From: Microbacterium sp. M28
GTDB lineage: Bacteria; Actinomycetota; Actinomycetes; Actinomycetales; Microbacteriaceae
NCBI RefSeq assembly: GCF_025836995.1
Contig: NZ_CP107546.1
Span: 1,922,001 to 1,986,000, forward strand
Length of the DNA: 64,000 nt
Direction of reading: 5' to 3'
The position numbers and the translations under genes are program-made. The notes beneath the pieces were generated by a model, which did no database searches, had not been told where the DNA came from, and saw only the letters and a program-made list of their open reading frames with translations. Below, piece by piece: positions 48,920-57,959 of the stretch (its first letter is position 1; each line of letters starts with the position of its first letter).

Positions 48920-49758
48920 CACAAACACTTGTCGCCATTCCGACATTGATCGCTTTACTCGGCGTGCCTGTCACCACGCCCCTGGCTTGGAAATCAGGAA
49001 TAGCGTGCCCGAAGGAGCTCCAGCTCGCGGGTGTATGCAACGCGACGAATACCGGCAACCAGATAGTCGTTGATGGTTCCCGAGCGAACGATCATTCAGA
49101 CGGAGCGCCCGGCCGCAAGACCGAGGACAGTTGGCACTCAAGCGCCGGCCCACCACAACCTCCGGTGAAGTCGGAGTTCGAGCAGTGCCTCGACGATTGG
49201 AACCGCTACATCGGCTGCTTCCAGCGCGCGGATCCCGCTGACCCGGCGGCCCCTTCCGCGCCGGCGCCGGCGATCCCCGCGGTCACGATCACGGACCTCG
49301 CCCGGTTCGCGCCGGCCGGCGCCGTGGTCGCGGGCGAGCCCGACAACGTCGGCGTCGCAGGTCTGCCGACCAACTTCGTCGCATCGGCCTCCGCGCATAC
49401 GGTCTCCGGCGAGCTGTTCGGCTATCCGATCACGGTCCGCTTCACTCCCGCCGGGTTCGATTTCGACTACGGCGACGGCACGGCGGCCACGACGAGCGAC
49501 GGCGGCCGGAGCTGGTCCGCGTTGGGGCAGGCACAGTTCACCCCGACCACGACGAGCCACGTGTACAGCGAACGCGGCGAGTACGACGCGAGCGTAGACG
49601 TCCGATACACCGCCGAGATCGACCTCGGAATCGGCTGGTTCCCGGTCGACGGCGAAGTCACCAGCGCCGGCCCCGCCCAGCGGATCCGCATCTTCGAGGC
49701 GCACACCGCGCTCGTCGCGCACACGTGCGAACAGGCGCCGTCCTCGCCCGGGTGCTGA
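48910..49758 (+). CDS. Secreted protein with a PKD-like domain
   Basis: 282 residues. A hydrophobic N-terminal segment (about 6-25) that could be a signal peptide is followed by a disordered, lower-G+C region (about 30-110) with a Pro-rich stretch. A PKD-like beta-sandwich follows (about 170-270), marked by FDFDYGDGTAAT and HVYSERGEYDASV. It has several cysteines (GIACPKE, GVCNA, QCLDDW, IGCF, HTCEQ, PGC) but no catalytic motif. An in-frame ATG at 48916 overlaps the lipoprotein stop (ATGA) and is an equally good start. Probably acts with the lipoprotein at the cell surface. Confidence 0.75.
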   Translation: MSMTQTLVAIPTLIALLGVPVTTPLAWKSGIACPKELQLAGVCNATNTGNQIVVDGSRANDHSDGAPGRKTEDSWHSSAGPPQPPVKSEFEQCLDDWNRYIGCFQRADPADPAAPSAPAPAIPAVTITDLARFAPAGAVVAGEPDNVGVAGLPTNFVASASAHTVSGELFGYPITVRFTPAGFDFDYGDGTAATTSDGGRSWSALGQAQFTPTTTSHVYSERGEYDASVDVRYTAEIDLGIGWFPVDGEVTSAGPAQRIRIFEAHTALVAHTCEQAPSSPGC

Positions 49759-49783
49759 CCCGGCCGAGGACCGACCGCTGTGC

Positions 49784-49789
49784 CATGCT
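49784..49789 (+). promoter_or_regulatory. -10-like element (CATGCT) of the exonuclease gene
   Basis: CATGCT ends 7 nt before ATG 49796. It differs from TANNNT at the first base only. Confidence 0.3.
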
Positions 49790-49795
49790 GATCCC

Positions 49796-50716
49796 ATGAG
49801 CGACAGGCTGATGCTGCTGGACACCGCGAGCCTCTACTTCCGGGCCTTCTATGGTGTGCCGGACAAGGTGAAGGCGCCGGACGGCTCCCCCATCAACGCC
49901 GCCCGCGGTCTGCTCGACATGATCGCGAAGCTCGTGTCGACCTACCAGCCCACGCATCTCGTCGCCTGCTGGGACGACGACTGGCGTCCGCAGTGGCGCG
50001 TCGATCTCATCCCCAGCTACAAGGCGCATCGCGTCGTCGAGTTCGTCCCGAACGCGGCCGACATCGAAGAGGTGCCGGATCCGCTCGAAGCGCAGATCCC
50101 CCTGATCCGCGCCGAGCTCGGCGCACTCGGCATCCCGATCATCGGCGTCGCCCAGCACGAGGCCGATGACGTCATCGGAACTCTCGCAACCGTCGCGACC
50201 ATGCCGGTCGACATCGTCACAGGCGATCGCGACCTGTTCCAGCTCGTCGACGACGCCCGCGACGTCCGTGTCATCTACACGGCGCGCGGCATGAGCAATC
50301 TCGACACCCTGACCGAGGCGAGCGTCGTCGCCAGGTACGGCGTACTCCCCTCCCAGTACGCCGACTTCGCCACCATGCGCGGCGACGCATCCGACGGACT
50401 CCCCGGCGTGGCGGGCGTGGGCGAGAAGACCGCGGCGACGCTGCTCCAGACGCACGGCGACCTGGACGGCATCCGCGCCGCCGCCCTCGCAGGAGAAGGC
50501 ATGTCCGCCGGCATCCGTGCGAAGGTCCTCGCTGCCTCGGACTATCTGGACGTCGCCCCGACCGTCGTGCTCGTGGCCCGCGACCTCGACATCACCGTGC
50601 CGACAACACCGCTCGGACACCTGGACGACGCCGCAAAGGATGCCGCGACGGCACTGGCCGAGACGTGGAACCTCGGCACATCGATGACGAGGGCTCTCGC
50701 CGCACTCCCCGGTTGA
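49796..50716 (+). CDS. 5'-3' exonuclease (FEN/PolA N-domain family)
   Basis: 306 residues equivalent to the 5'-nuclease domain of DNA polymerase I, without the polymerase. The N-terminal LMLLDTASLYFRAFYG, acidic motifs EADDVIGTLA and VTGDRDLFQLV, and the helix-three-turn-helix GDASDGLPGVAGVGEKTAATLL are intact, so it should be active on 5' flaps or RNA primers. It stands alone, convergent with the PHP-domain gene. Such stand-alone copies occur in actinobacteria in addition to full-length PolA. Confidence 0.9.
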   Translation: MSDRLMLLDTASLYFRAFYGVPDKVKAPDGSPINAARGLLDMIAKLVSTYQPTHLVACWDDDWRPQWRVDLIPSYKAHRVVEFVPNAADIEEVPDPLEAQIPLIRAELGALGIPIIGVAQHEADDVIGTLATVATMPVDIVTGDRDLFQLVDDARDVRVIYTARGMSNLDTLTEASVVARYGVLPSQYADFATMRGDASDGLPGVAGVGEKTAATLLQTHGDLDGIRAAALAGEGMSAGIRAKVLAASDYLDVAPTVVLVARDLDITVPTTPLGHLDDAAKDAATALAETWNLGTSMTRALAALPG

Positions 50717-50725
50717 TCAACCGGG
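50708..50725. repeat. 18-bp perfect palindrome at the end of the exonuclease gene
   Basis: CCCGGTTGATCAACCGGG spans the stop codon. As RNA it would give a 7-bp stem with a GATC loop, so a weak bidirectional terminator between convergent genes is the simplest reading. Confidence 0.5.
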
Positions 50726-50734
50726 CCAGCCCGA

Positions 50735-51721
50735 TCAGTCGGCCCAGTCGAGCAGTCGGTCGATGCCCCAGGTCGTGATGATCCGGGCAGCAGGTACGCC
50801 GGCGCGTTCCGCGCGCACGGCGCCGTGATCGAGCAGCGACAGCTGGCCCGGCGCGTGCGCATCCGAATCGATCGAGAAAAGGCAGCCCTCCTCGAGTGCG
50901 ATCGCGATCAGCGCATCGGGCGGATCCTGGCGCTCGGGTCGGGAGTTGATCTCGACGGCGACGCCGTGCTCGGCGCACGCGGCGAACACCGCGCGGGCGT
51001 CGAACTCGGACGGCGGACGAGTCCCCCGTGATCCCTCGACGAGCCGGCCGGTGCAGTGACCGAGCACGTCGACTCGACCCGACCTCACCGCCGTGAGCAT
51101 GCGCGCGGTCATCGCCGCTGCATCCATACGCAGTTTGGAATGCACCGATGCCACCACGATGTCGAGTTCGGCCAGAAGCTCCGGCTCCTGATCCAGCGCC
51201 CCGTCCTCGAGGATGTCCACCTCGATCCCGGCGAGCACGCGCAGGGCGGCATCCGACTCGGCACGCACCAGTGGGATCTGCTCGCGCAGGCGCTCGGCGC
51301 TCAGCCCACGGGCCACGCGCAGCCGCGGCGAATGATCGGTGATGGCCAGGTAGTCGTGACCGAGAGCGCGCGCCGCGTCCGTCATGGTCCGTATCGACGT
51401 CGTGCCGTCCGACCATTCCGTATGCGCGTGCAGGTCGCCGCGGAGCAGCCCCCGCAGCTCCGAGGACAGTTCGGGCTCGACCTCGCCGCGCAGCTCGACG
51501 AGGTAACGAGGCGTCTCACCCGCCTGCGCCTGCGTGATCACCTCGAACGTCGAATCGCCGATCCCCTTGGACGCCCGCAGCCGCACGGGATCCGCGCGCA
51601 CCTCTTCCGGCAGCGACTCCCAGGTGGCCGCCGCCTGACGGAACGCCTTGGCGCGGTAACGAGAAGCACGCTCGCGCTCCAGCAGCGCGGCGATCTCGAG
51701 GAGAGCGGCTGCCGGATCCAT
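50735..51721 (-). CDS. PHP-domain phosphoesterase, PolX-like
   Basis: 328 residues. An N-terminal helix-hairpin-helix region (residues 1-65, LLEIAALLERERASRYRAKAFRQAA, KGIGDSTFEVI) resembles the 8-kDa domain of PolX. The PHP domain follows, with metal ligands in RGDLHAHTEWSDG, AITDHSP, AGIEVDI, VASVHS, GHCTGR and SIDSDAHA. The polymerase palm/fingers are absent, so this is a nuclease or phosphatase, not a polymerase. ATG 51721 is 2 nt after the trpD stop; the pair is probably one transcript. Confidence 0.88.
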   Translation of the reverse strand: MDPAAALLEIAALLERERASRYRAKAFRQAAATWESLPEEVRADPVRLRASKGIGDSTFEVITQAQAGETPRYLVELRGEVEPELSSELRGLLRGDLHAHTEWSDGTTSIRTMTDAARALGHDYLAITDHSPRLRVARGLSAERLREQIPLVRAESDAALRVLAGIEVDILEDGALDQEPELLAELDIVVASVHSKLRMDAAAMTARMLTAVRSGRVDVLGHCTGRLVEGSRGTRPPSEFDARAVFAACAEHGVAVEINSRPERQDPPDALIAIALEEGCLFSIDSDAHAPGQLSLLDHGAVRAERAGVPAARIITTWGIDRLLDWAD

Positions 51722-51723
51722 GG

Positions 51724-52788
51724 TCAGGCCTTGGCCAGCTCGCGGGACACCGACACCCATTCGTCGAGCTTGGCCGACGCGCGGCCGTCATCCACGGCAT
51801 CCGCTGCCTTGGCGAAGCCCTCGCGCAGTCGATCCAGGATCGGGCGCTGCACCTGCGTCGCGTCCTGCGACAGCTCGAACGCGACGATGCCGGCGGCGGC
51901 GTTGAGGAGGACGACGTCTCGCACCGGCCCCTGCTCCCCCGCCAGGGTGCGTCGCAGCACCTCGGCGTTGTGCTCGGGAGAGCCGCCGATCAGATCGGAC
52001 AGATCCGCCAGTGGGATGCCGAGATCGCGCGGATCGAGGTCGTGCTCGTGGATGTCACCGCGCGACACCTCCCAGATCCGACTGTGACCGGTGGTGGTGA
52101 GCTCGTCCAGGCCGTCGTCGCCGCGGAAGACGAGTGCCGTCGCCCCGCGCGTGCGGAACACGCCGGTGATGAGCGGCACGCGCTCGAGCTGGGCGACTCC
52201 GACCGCGTTGGCCTCGGCGCGGGCCGGGTTGCAGAGCGGACCGAGCATGTTGAACACGGTCGGGATGCCGAGTTCGGCCCTGGCGGCGCCGGCATGCTTG
52301 AAACCCGGGTGGAACGCGGCCGCCCACGCGAAGGTGATGCCCGTGCGGTCCAGCACCGACGCCACGTGGTCGGGCGAGAGCGACAGCTCGAGACCCAGCG
52401 CGCCCAGGACGTCGGAGGCTCCGGATGCCGAGCTCGCGGCGCGGTTGCCGTGCTTGACCACGGGGATCCCGGTCGCGCCGATGATCACCGCAGCTGTCGT
52501 CGAGATGTTCACCGTGCCGACGCGGTCGCCGCCGGTGCCGACGATGTCGAGCACGTCCGGCGAGACCGGCAGCGGCACCGCGGCCTCGAGGATGGCGTCG
52601 CGGAAGCCGACGATCTCGTCGATCGTCTCCCCTTTGGCACGCAGGGCCACGAGGAATCCGGCCAGCTGGGCGTCGGAGACCTTCCCCTGCATCACCTGAC
52701 GCATGGCCCACGTCGATTCCCACACGCTCAGATCGCGCCGCTCCAGGAGCGTGGTGAGCACATCGGACCAGGTCAGGGATTCAGCCAT
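51724..52788 (-). CDS. trpD: Anthranilate phosphoribosyltransferase
   Basis: The second step of tryptophan synthesis, joining anthranilate with PRPP. 354 residues with DIVGTGGD (81-88), NISTTAA, KHGNRAASSASGASD (112-126), FHPGFKH, RAELGIPTVFNMLGPLCNP and GDDGLDELTTTG. It is separate from other trp genes and divergent from ctaE, a placement conserved in actinobacteria. A TAGGAT -10 lies 8 nt before the ATG, so it is probably leaderless. Confidence 0.96.
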   Translation of the reverse strand: MAESLTWSDVLTTLLERRDLSVWESTWAMRQVMQGKVSDAQLAGFLVALRAKGETIDEIVGFRDAILEAAVPLPVSPDVLDIVGTGGDRVGTVNISTTAAVIIGATGIPVVKHGNRAASSASGASDVLGALGLELSLSPDHVASVLDRTGITFAWAAAFHPGFKHAGAARAELGIPTVFNMLGPLCNPARAEANAVGVAQLERVPLITGVFRTRGATALVFRGDDGLDELTTTGHSRIWEVSRGDIHEHDLDPRDLGIPLADLSDLIGGSPEHNAEVLRRTLAGEQGPVRDVVLLNAAAGIVAFELSQDATQVQRPILDRLREGFAKAADAVDDGRASAKLDEWVSVSRELAKA

Positions 52789-52795
52789 GTGTGCG

Positions 52796-52801
52796 ATCCT
52801 A
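52796..52801 (-). promoter_or_regulatory. -10 element (TAGGAT) of trpD
   Basis: TAGGAT on the minus strand ends 8 nt before the trpD ATG, leaderless placement. Confidence 0.42.
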
Positions 52802-52887
52802 TCGGCGCGCAGAATTTCATCTCGACGTCGACATGAACCCCGGCAAGCGTCGTTTCCCCTGTATTCACCGAGGATTCGCAGGCGTTT

Positions 52888-52907
52888 CTTAGGTTCCCCT
52901 AAGTGAC
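52888..52907. promoter_or_regulatory. Palindrome resembling a DtxR/IdeR iron box between trpD and ctaE
   Basis: CTTAGG-TTCC-CCTAAG is a perfect inverted repeat (52888-52903). Aligned with the 19-bp DtxR-type consensus TTAGGTTAGCCTAACCTAA from 52889, 13 positions match, including TTAGGTT and CCTAA. It lies about 50 nt upstream of the ctaE -10. Confidence 0.4.
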
Positions 52908-52958
52908 GGACCAGCGAATCGGACCCCCGTGATGCAAGAATCGCCCGCTCGGATCGGC

Positions 52959-52964
52959 CATAAT
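52959..52964 (+). promoter_or_regulatory. -10 element (CATAAT) of ctaE-qcrCAB
   Basis: CATAAT ends 7 nt before GTG 52971. GGAGG lies directly against the GTG, too close for a normal ribosome-binding site, which favours a leaderless start. Confidence 0.48.
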
Positions 52965-52970
52965 GGAGGG

Positions 52971-53624
52971 GTGACGACCTCAGCGACGTATGCCCCGGCA
53001 GCCCGAACCATCAAGCGGCCCAATCCGGTAGCTGTCGGCACCATCGTGTGGCTCGGCAGCGAGGTGATGTTCTTCGCGGGACTGTTCGCGATCTACTTCA
53101 CCCTCCGCAGCACCTCACCGGAGCTGTGGGCCGACCGAACGGAACTGCTCAACGTTCCCTTCGCCGCGATCAACACCGCCATCCTGGTGCTGTCCTCCGT
53201 GACGTGCCAGATGGGTGTCTTCGCCGCTGAGGACCTGCAGCCGTACCGCATCGCCAAGGGCCAGCTGAACCCGGCCGGCCGCCGCCGCCTGTTCGGCTGG
53301 GGCATGGTCGAGTGGTTCTGGCTCACCTTCGCACTCGGCGCGGTGTTCGTCTCCGGTCAGGTCTGGGAGTACGCCCAGCTGGTCGCCGAGGGGATGCCGA
53401 TCCAGGCCGACTCCTACGCATCGGCGTTCTACCTCACCACGGGCTTCCACGCCCTGCACGTCACCGGTGGTCTCATCGCGTTCCTGCTCGTCATGGGCCG
53501 CGCGTTCGCCGTCAAGAACTTCACGCACAAGGAGGCGACCTCCTCGATCGTTGTGTCCTACTACTGGCACTTCGTCGACGTCGTCTGGATCGTGCTGTTC
53601 TTCGTCATCTACTTCCTGAAATAA
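52971..53624 (+). CDS. ctaE: Cytochrome c oxidase subunit III
   Basis: A core membrane subunit of the aa3 oxidase. 217 residues with five spans; [22 protein letters not shown] at the start and [16 protein letters not shown] and [22 protein letters not shown] at the end are hallmarks. GTG 52971 ([10 protein letters not shown]) was chosen over an ATG 39 nt upstream because of the -10 spacing and the family N terminus. It is 20 nt ahead of qcrC, so the bc1 subunits and this subunit are co-expressed as a supercomplex. Confidence 0.94.
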   Translation: MTTSATYAPAARTIKRPNPVAVGTIVWLGSEVMFFAGLFAIYFTLRSTSPELWADRTELLNVPFAAINTAILVLSSVTCQMGVFAAEDLQPYRIAKGQLNPAGRRRLFGWGMVEWFWLTFALGAVFVSGQVWEYAQLVAEGMPIQADSYASAFYLTTGFHALHVTGGLIAFLLVMGRAFAVKNFTHKEATSSIVVSYYWHFVDVVWIVLFFVIYFLK

Positions 53625-53644
53625 GAGCGGAGCTGATCCCTGAG

Positions 53645-54475
53645 ATGGCACGAGAGAAGAAGCGCCGTTCGAACGGTCGCCGCAGCCCCTTCGCGGCAGC
53701 GGCACTGATCGGAGCAGGACTCCTCATCACCGGCGGCGTGTACGCCGGTGCATCCGCGGCGATCGCCGCGACCGAAACCCCGACCGTCGCATCTGCGTCG
53801 CTGACCGCTGAGGACGGCGAGAAGCTGTTCCAGGCGAACTGCGCCACCTGCCACGGCCTCGACATGCAGGGCACCGACAACGGCCCGAGCCTCATCGGCG
53901 TCGGAGAACTCGCCACCGAGTTCCAGCTGTCGACCGGCCGTATGCCCCTGCAGATGCAGGGACCGCAGGCGCCGCAGAAGCCGGTGCAGTTCACGGAGGA
54001 TCAGATCCAGGCGATCTCGTCCTACGTCCAGGAGGTCGCCCCCGGCCCGACCTACCCCGCCGACTGGATCACCTCCGGTGAGGCGAACCCCGACAACGCC
54101 GACGACGAAGCGAGCGTCTCGCACGGTGCCGAGCTGTTCCGCGTGAACTGCGCGATGTGCCACAACGTCGCCGCCGCCGGTGGAGCGCTCACCGAGGGCA
54201 AGTACGCTCCGGCTCTGACCGAGACCAGCGCGCTGCACATCTACGCGGCCATGGTCACGGGTCCGCAGAACATGCCCGTGTTCGGCAACATGAACCTGTC
54301 CGACGAGGACAAGCGCGACATCATCGCGGCGCTGGTCTTCCAGCAGGAGTCCGTGCAGCCGGGCGGGTTCTCGCTCGGATCCCTTGGCCCCGTCTCCGAG
54401 GGCCTGTTCGTCTGGATCTTCGGCATCGGCGCTCTTGTCGCCATCACCGTGTGGATCACGGCGAAGTCCAACTGA
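53645..54475 (+). CDS. qcrC: Diheme cytochrome c subunit of the bc complex
   Basis: 276 residues. An N-terminal membrane anchor or signal (about 15-38) is followed by two cytochrome c domains with CATCH (66-70) and CAMCH (169-173) heme sites and axial Met regions. A C-terminal span (about 250-270) follows. In actinobacteria this diheme subunit replaces both cytochrome c1 and soluble cytochrome c and passes electrons straight to the CuA site of CtaC. Confidence 0.96.
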   Translation: MAREKKRRSNGRRSPFAAAALIGAGLLITGGVYAGASAAIAATETPTVASASLTAEDGEKLFQANCATCHGLDMQGTDNGPSLIGVGELATEFQLSTGRMPLQMQGPQAPQKPVQFTEDQIQAISSYVQEVAPGPTYPADWITSGEANPDNADDEASVSHGAELFRVNCAMCHNVAAAGGALTEGKYAPALTETSALHIYAAMVTGPQNMPVFGNMNLSDEDKRDIIAALVFQQESVQPGGFSLGSLGPVSEGLFVWIFGIGALVAITVWITAKSN

Positions 54476-54511
54476 CGCATTTTCATCGAAGAGGAACGTA
54501 CGAGGAGCACC

Positions 54512-55588
54512 ATGGCACACGACGACGACTCGCAGGCTCTTGACAGGGCCTACCAGCCCTCTCCTGGGCTGGGTGTCGCAGTCAGCGATCCCGTGCAGAA
54601 CCCGGGGCTGCCGCCGCACCGCGAGCGGATGACCGACAAGGACCCGCGCGCCGAGAAGCGAGCGGTCCGAACGGTCTACACGCTCTTCTACCTGTCGCTG
54701 GCCGGCTCCATCTGGGCGGTCGCCGCCTACATGCTGTTCCCGATCGAGGACCAGTCGCTGGTCTCGATCCGTTACAACAACCTGTTCATCGGTCTGGGCA
54801 TCGGTCTCGCCCTGCTCGCACTTGGTCTGGGAGCGATCCACTGGTCCAAGGCGCTGATGAGCGACAAGGAGTTCACCGAGTACCGCCACCCCACCCGTGG
54901 CAAGGACTCGACGCGCGAGGCATCCATCAAGGCGTTCGCCGACGCGAACGAGGAGTCCGGCTTCGGACGACGCGCGATGATCCGCAACTCGCTGTTCGCG
55001 GCGCTCGTCGCCTCGATCATCCCCGGTGTCACGCTGTTCCGCGGGCTGGCACCGCACAGCACCGCAGAGGACCCCACCAAGGGCGACCCGGTGGCGCTGC
55101 TCAAGCACACCATGTGGGACAAGGGCCAGCGCCTCGTGCGCGACCCCGACGGCACCCCGATCCGCGCAGCGGACGTGACCCTCGGCTCGGCGTTCCACGT
55201 CATCCCCGAGGATCTCGCCACCCTGTCGCACCACGACGGCTACCTCGAGGAGAAGGCGAAGGCCATCGTGCTGATGATGCGCCTTCGGCCTGAGCAGCTC
55301 ATCGAGGCCGAGGACCGCAAGGACTGGTCGTACGACGGCATCGTCGCGTACTCCAAGGTCTGCACGCACGTCGGATGCCCCGTCGCCCTGTACGAGCAGC
55401 AGACGCACCACCTGCTCTGCCCCTGCCACCAGTCGCAGTTCGACGTGACCGACCACGCCAAGGTCATCTTCGGCCCGGCAGCCCGCCCGCTGCCGCAGCT
55501 GCCGATCACCGTCGATGACGAGGGCTACCTCGTCGCGAAGAGCGACTTCACCGAACCCGTCGGCCCGAGCTTCTGGGAGCGTCATTGA
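54512..55588 (+). CDS. qcrA: Rieske iron-sulfur subunit of the bc complex
   Basis: 358 residues. Three N-terminal membrane spans (about 58-77, 93-113, 168-185), as in actinobacterial QcrA, precede the Rieske domain. Its [2Fe-2S] ligands are in CTHVGC and CPCHQSQFD. It carries electrons from menaquinol to QcrC. ATG 54512. Its stop overlaps the TTG start of qcrB. Confidence 0.96.
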   Translation: MAHDDDSQALDRAYQPSPGLGVAVSDPVQNPGLPPHRERMTDKDPRAEKRAVRTVYTLFYLSLAGSIWAVAAYMLFPIEDQSLVSIRYNNLFIGLGIGLALLALGLGAIHWSKALMSDKEFTEYRHPTRGKDSTREASIKAFADANEESGFGRRAMIRNSLFAALVASIIPGVTLFRGLAPHSTAEDPTKGDPVALLKHTMWDKGQRLVRDPDGTPIRAADVTLGSAFHVIPEDLATLSHHDGYLEEKAKAIVLMMRLRPEQLIEAEDRKDWSYDGIVAYSKVCTHVGCPVALYEQQTHHLLCPCHQSQFDVTDHAKVIFGPAARPLPQLPITVDDEGYLVAKSDFTEPVGPSFWERH

Positions 55589-57408
55589 GCACCGCAACGC
55601 TGTCCAAAGAGGACAACAAGGACACCAAGGCGCCTCTCGGCGGCCGTTTCGTCGGCGCCGCGTCGAACTACATCGATGAGCGCACCAGCCTCTCCGGCTT
55701 CGTCAAGGAGCTCGGTCGCAAGATCTTCCCCGACCACTGGTCGTTCATGCTGGGTGAGATCGCACTGTGGAGCTTCGTGGTCGTGTTCCTCTCCGGAACC
55801 TTCCTGACGTTCTTCTTCCAGGCCTCGATGGTGGAGACCCACTACACCGGCGCCTACGCTCCGATGCGCGGCATCGAGATGTCCGCGGCTCTCGAGTCCA
55901 CGCTGAACATCTCGTTCGACGTGCGCGGCGGACTCCTCGTCCGTCAGATCCACCACTGGGCGGCGCTGGTCTTCATCGCCGGCATCGGCGTGCACATGCT
56001 GCGCGTGTTCTTCACCGGCGCGTTCCGCAAGCCGCGCGAGCTCAACTGGGTGATCGGCTTCGTGCTGTTCGTCCTGGCACTGGCCGAGGGCTTCACCGGC
56101 TACTCGCTCCCCGACGACCTGCTCTCTGGCAACGGCCTGCGCATCATCGACGGCATGGTGAAGGGTCTCCCGCTGATCGGAACCTGGACCTCGTTCCTGC
56201 TGTTCGGCGGCGAGTTCCCCGGCACCGACATCGTCGGCCGCCTGTACACACTGCACATCCTGCTGCTGCCGCTGCTGGTGATCGCGTTCATCGTGCTGCA
56301 CCTCATGCTCATGGTCATCAACAAGCACACGCAGTTCGCCGGCCCCGGCCGTTCGAACGACAACGTCGTGGGCTACCCGATGATGCCGGTCTACATGTCC
56401 AAGATGGGCGGCTACCTGTTCATCGTGTTCGGCACGATCGTGTTGATCGCGACGTTCTTCCAGATCAACCCGATCTGGAACTACGGACCGTACGACCCCT
56501 CCCCCGTCTCCGCCGGTACCCAGCCCGACTGGTACATCGGCTTCGCGGACGGGGCACTGCGTCTGGCGCCGTCGAACTGGGACATCGTGTTCCTGGACCG
56601 CACCTGGTCGTTCGGCATCATCGTCCCGGTGCTCGTCCTGCTGGTGTTCCTCGTCGCCGTCGCGATCTACCCCTTCATCGAGGCGTGGGTCACCGGCGAC
56701 AAGCGCGAGCACCACATCGCCCAGCGTCCGCGCAACGCCGCCACGCGCACCGCGATCGGCGTCGCCGGCGTGATCTTCTACGCAGTGCTGTGGGCCGCGG
56801 CATCGTCCGACCTCATCGCGACGCACTTCATGCTGACGATGGAAGGCGTGATCCACACGCTGCAGGCGCTGCTGATCCTGGGCCCGGTGCTCGGTTACTT
56901 CGTCACGAAGCGCATCTGCATCGCGTTGCAGAAGAAGGACCGCGAGATCGTCCTGCACGGCTATGAGTCCGGCCGCATCGTCCGCCTCCCCGGTGGCGAG
57001 TTCATCGAGGTGCACCAGCCGGTCGACAAGTACGACCGCTGGAAGCTCATCGATGTCGAGGGCTACGAGCCGCTCGTCGTGCGCCCCAACGCCAAGGGTC
57101 GCATCCCGTGGACGCAGAACCTGCGCTCGGCCATGTCGCGCTGGTTCTACGAGGACCGTCTCACCCCGCTCACACAGGCCGAGGTGGACGCCGCGGATGC
57201 TCACCAGCACCACGTCATCGCACAGGATGCCGAGACCGAGGCCGCCGAGATCCAGGGTGCTCACGAGCGCGCCGGAGTCCCCGACGCCCCGCTGGTGGCC
57301 ACCGAGGACCACGTCGGCGAAACAGCCAACACGCCCAGCACGGTCATCGCGACCGAGCCGGTCAAGAAGGCGTCCAAGAAGAAGAAGAAGTCGGAGGACG
57401 GCGAGTAA
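55585..57408 (+). CDS. qcrB: Cytochrome b subunit of the bc complex
   Basis: 607 residues, longer than most cytochrome b subunits because of a charged C-terminal tail (about 520-607). That tail ends in Lys-rich KKASKKKKKSEDGE. Heme-binding histidines are in IHHWAALVFIAGIGVHMLRVF and LHILLLPLLVIAFIVLHLMLM, and GYSLPDDLLSG is the quinol-site motif. A TTG start overlaps the qcrA stop. Last gene of ctaE-qcrCAB, followed by a strong terminator. Confidence 0.95.
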   Translation: MSTATLSKEDNKDTKAPLGGRFVGAASNYIDERTSLSGFVKELGRKIFPDHWSFMLGEIALWSFVVVFLSGTFLTFFFQASMVETHYTGAYAPMRGIEMSAALESTLNISFDVRGGLLVRQIHHWAALVFIAGIGVHMLRVFFTGAFRKPRELNWVIGFVLFVLALAEGFTGYSLPDDLLSGNGLRIIDGMVKGLPLIGTWTSFLLFGGEFPGTDIVGRLYTLHILLLPLLVIAFIVLHLMLMVINKHTQFAGPGRSNDNVVGYPMMPVYMSKMGGYLFIVFGTIVLIATFFQINPIWNYGPYDPSPVSAGTQPDWYIGFADGALRLAPSNWDIVFLDRTWSFGIIVPVLVLLVFLVAVAIYPFIEAWVTGDKREHHIAQRPRNAATRTAIGVAGVIFYAVLWAAASSDLIATHFMLTMEGVIHTLQALLILGPVLGYFVTKRICIALQKKDREIVLHGYESGRIVRLPGGEFIEVHQPVDKYDRWKLIDVEGYEPLVVRPNAKGRIPWTQNLRSAMSRWFYEDRLTPLTQAEVDAADAHQHHVIAQDAETEAAEIQGAHERAGVPDAPLVATEDHVGETANTPSTVIATEPVKKASKKKKKSEDGE

Positions 57409-57424
57409 GACGCCGCTCTCCCCC

Positions 57425-57459
57425 GGCCCCGTCGCGTTTCGCGGCGGGGCCTTCTTCAT
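57425..57459 (+). terminator. Terminator after qcrB
   Basis: A 12-bp stem (57425-57436 with 57440-57451, one G-U pair) has a TTT loop. It is followed by TTCTTCAT and begins 16 nt past the stop. Confidence 0.85.
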
Positions 57460-57527
57460 GCCGTTCCCGTGTCGGAAATCATGCGAGAGCTGACCGCAAC
57501 GAGAAGGCGCGGGCGCCACGGCATCCG

Positions 57528-57533
57528 TAGGCT
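57528..57533 (+). promoter_or_regulatory. -10 element (TAGGCT) of the rhodanese gene
   Basis: TAGGCT ends 7 nt before ATG 57540, leaderless placement. Confidence 0.45.
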
Positions 57534-57539
57534 GGACGC

Positions 57540-57959
57540 ATGATCGAGCGCACCGACTACTTCGCAGCCAAGCTGGCCTACGAGACCGACGCCAGCGACC
57601 TGTACGCCCGCCAGAAGGCCGGGGACGGCGTCCTGGTCATCGACGTCCGCTCCGACGAGGCCTGGGCGCAGGGACGCGTCGCGGGGGCCATCCACATGCA
57701 CTACAACGACATCGCCGATCGCGCCCCGCAGGAGATCCCCGCCGGCACGGACGTCGTCGTGTACTGCTGGAGCCCGGGGTGCAACGCCGGTGCCAAGGGA
57801 GCCCTGGAGTTCGCGAAGCTCGGCTATCCGGTCCGCGAGATGATCGGCGGGTTCGAGTACTGGGTGCGCGAGGGCTACCCTGTCGAGAACGCCGACGGCG
57901 TCCACCGGCGAACGGTCGACCCGCTCACCGGCGTCCCGCGCATCCGCACGCGCGCGTAG
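57540..57959 (+). CDS. Rhodanese-domain protein
   Basis: 139 residues, one rhodanese domain. VLVIDVRSDEAWAQGRVAGAIHMHY is the substrate-side motif, and the active-site loop is VYCWSPGCNAGAKGALE, with a second Cys five residues after the first. It probably transfers sulfane sulfur in the cytosol; the acceptor is unknown. It is monocistronic, between qcrB and the convergent ctaF. Confidence 0.88.
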   Translation: MIERTDYFAAKLAYETDASDLYARQKAGDGVLVIDVRSDEAWAQGRVAGAIHMHYNDIADRAPQEIPAGTDVVVYCWSPGCNAGAKGALEFAKLGYPVREMIGGFEYWVREGYPVENADGVHRRTVDPLTGVPRIRTRA

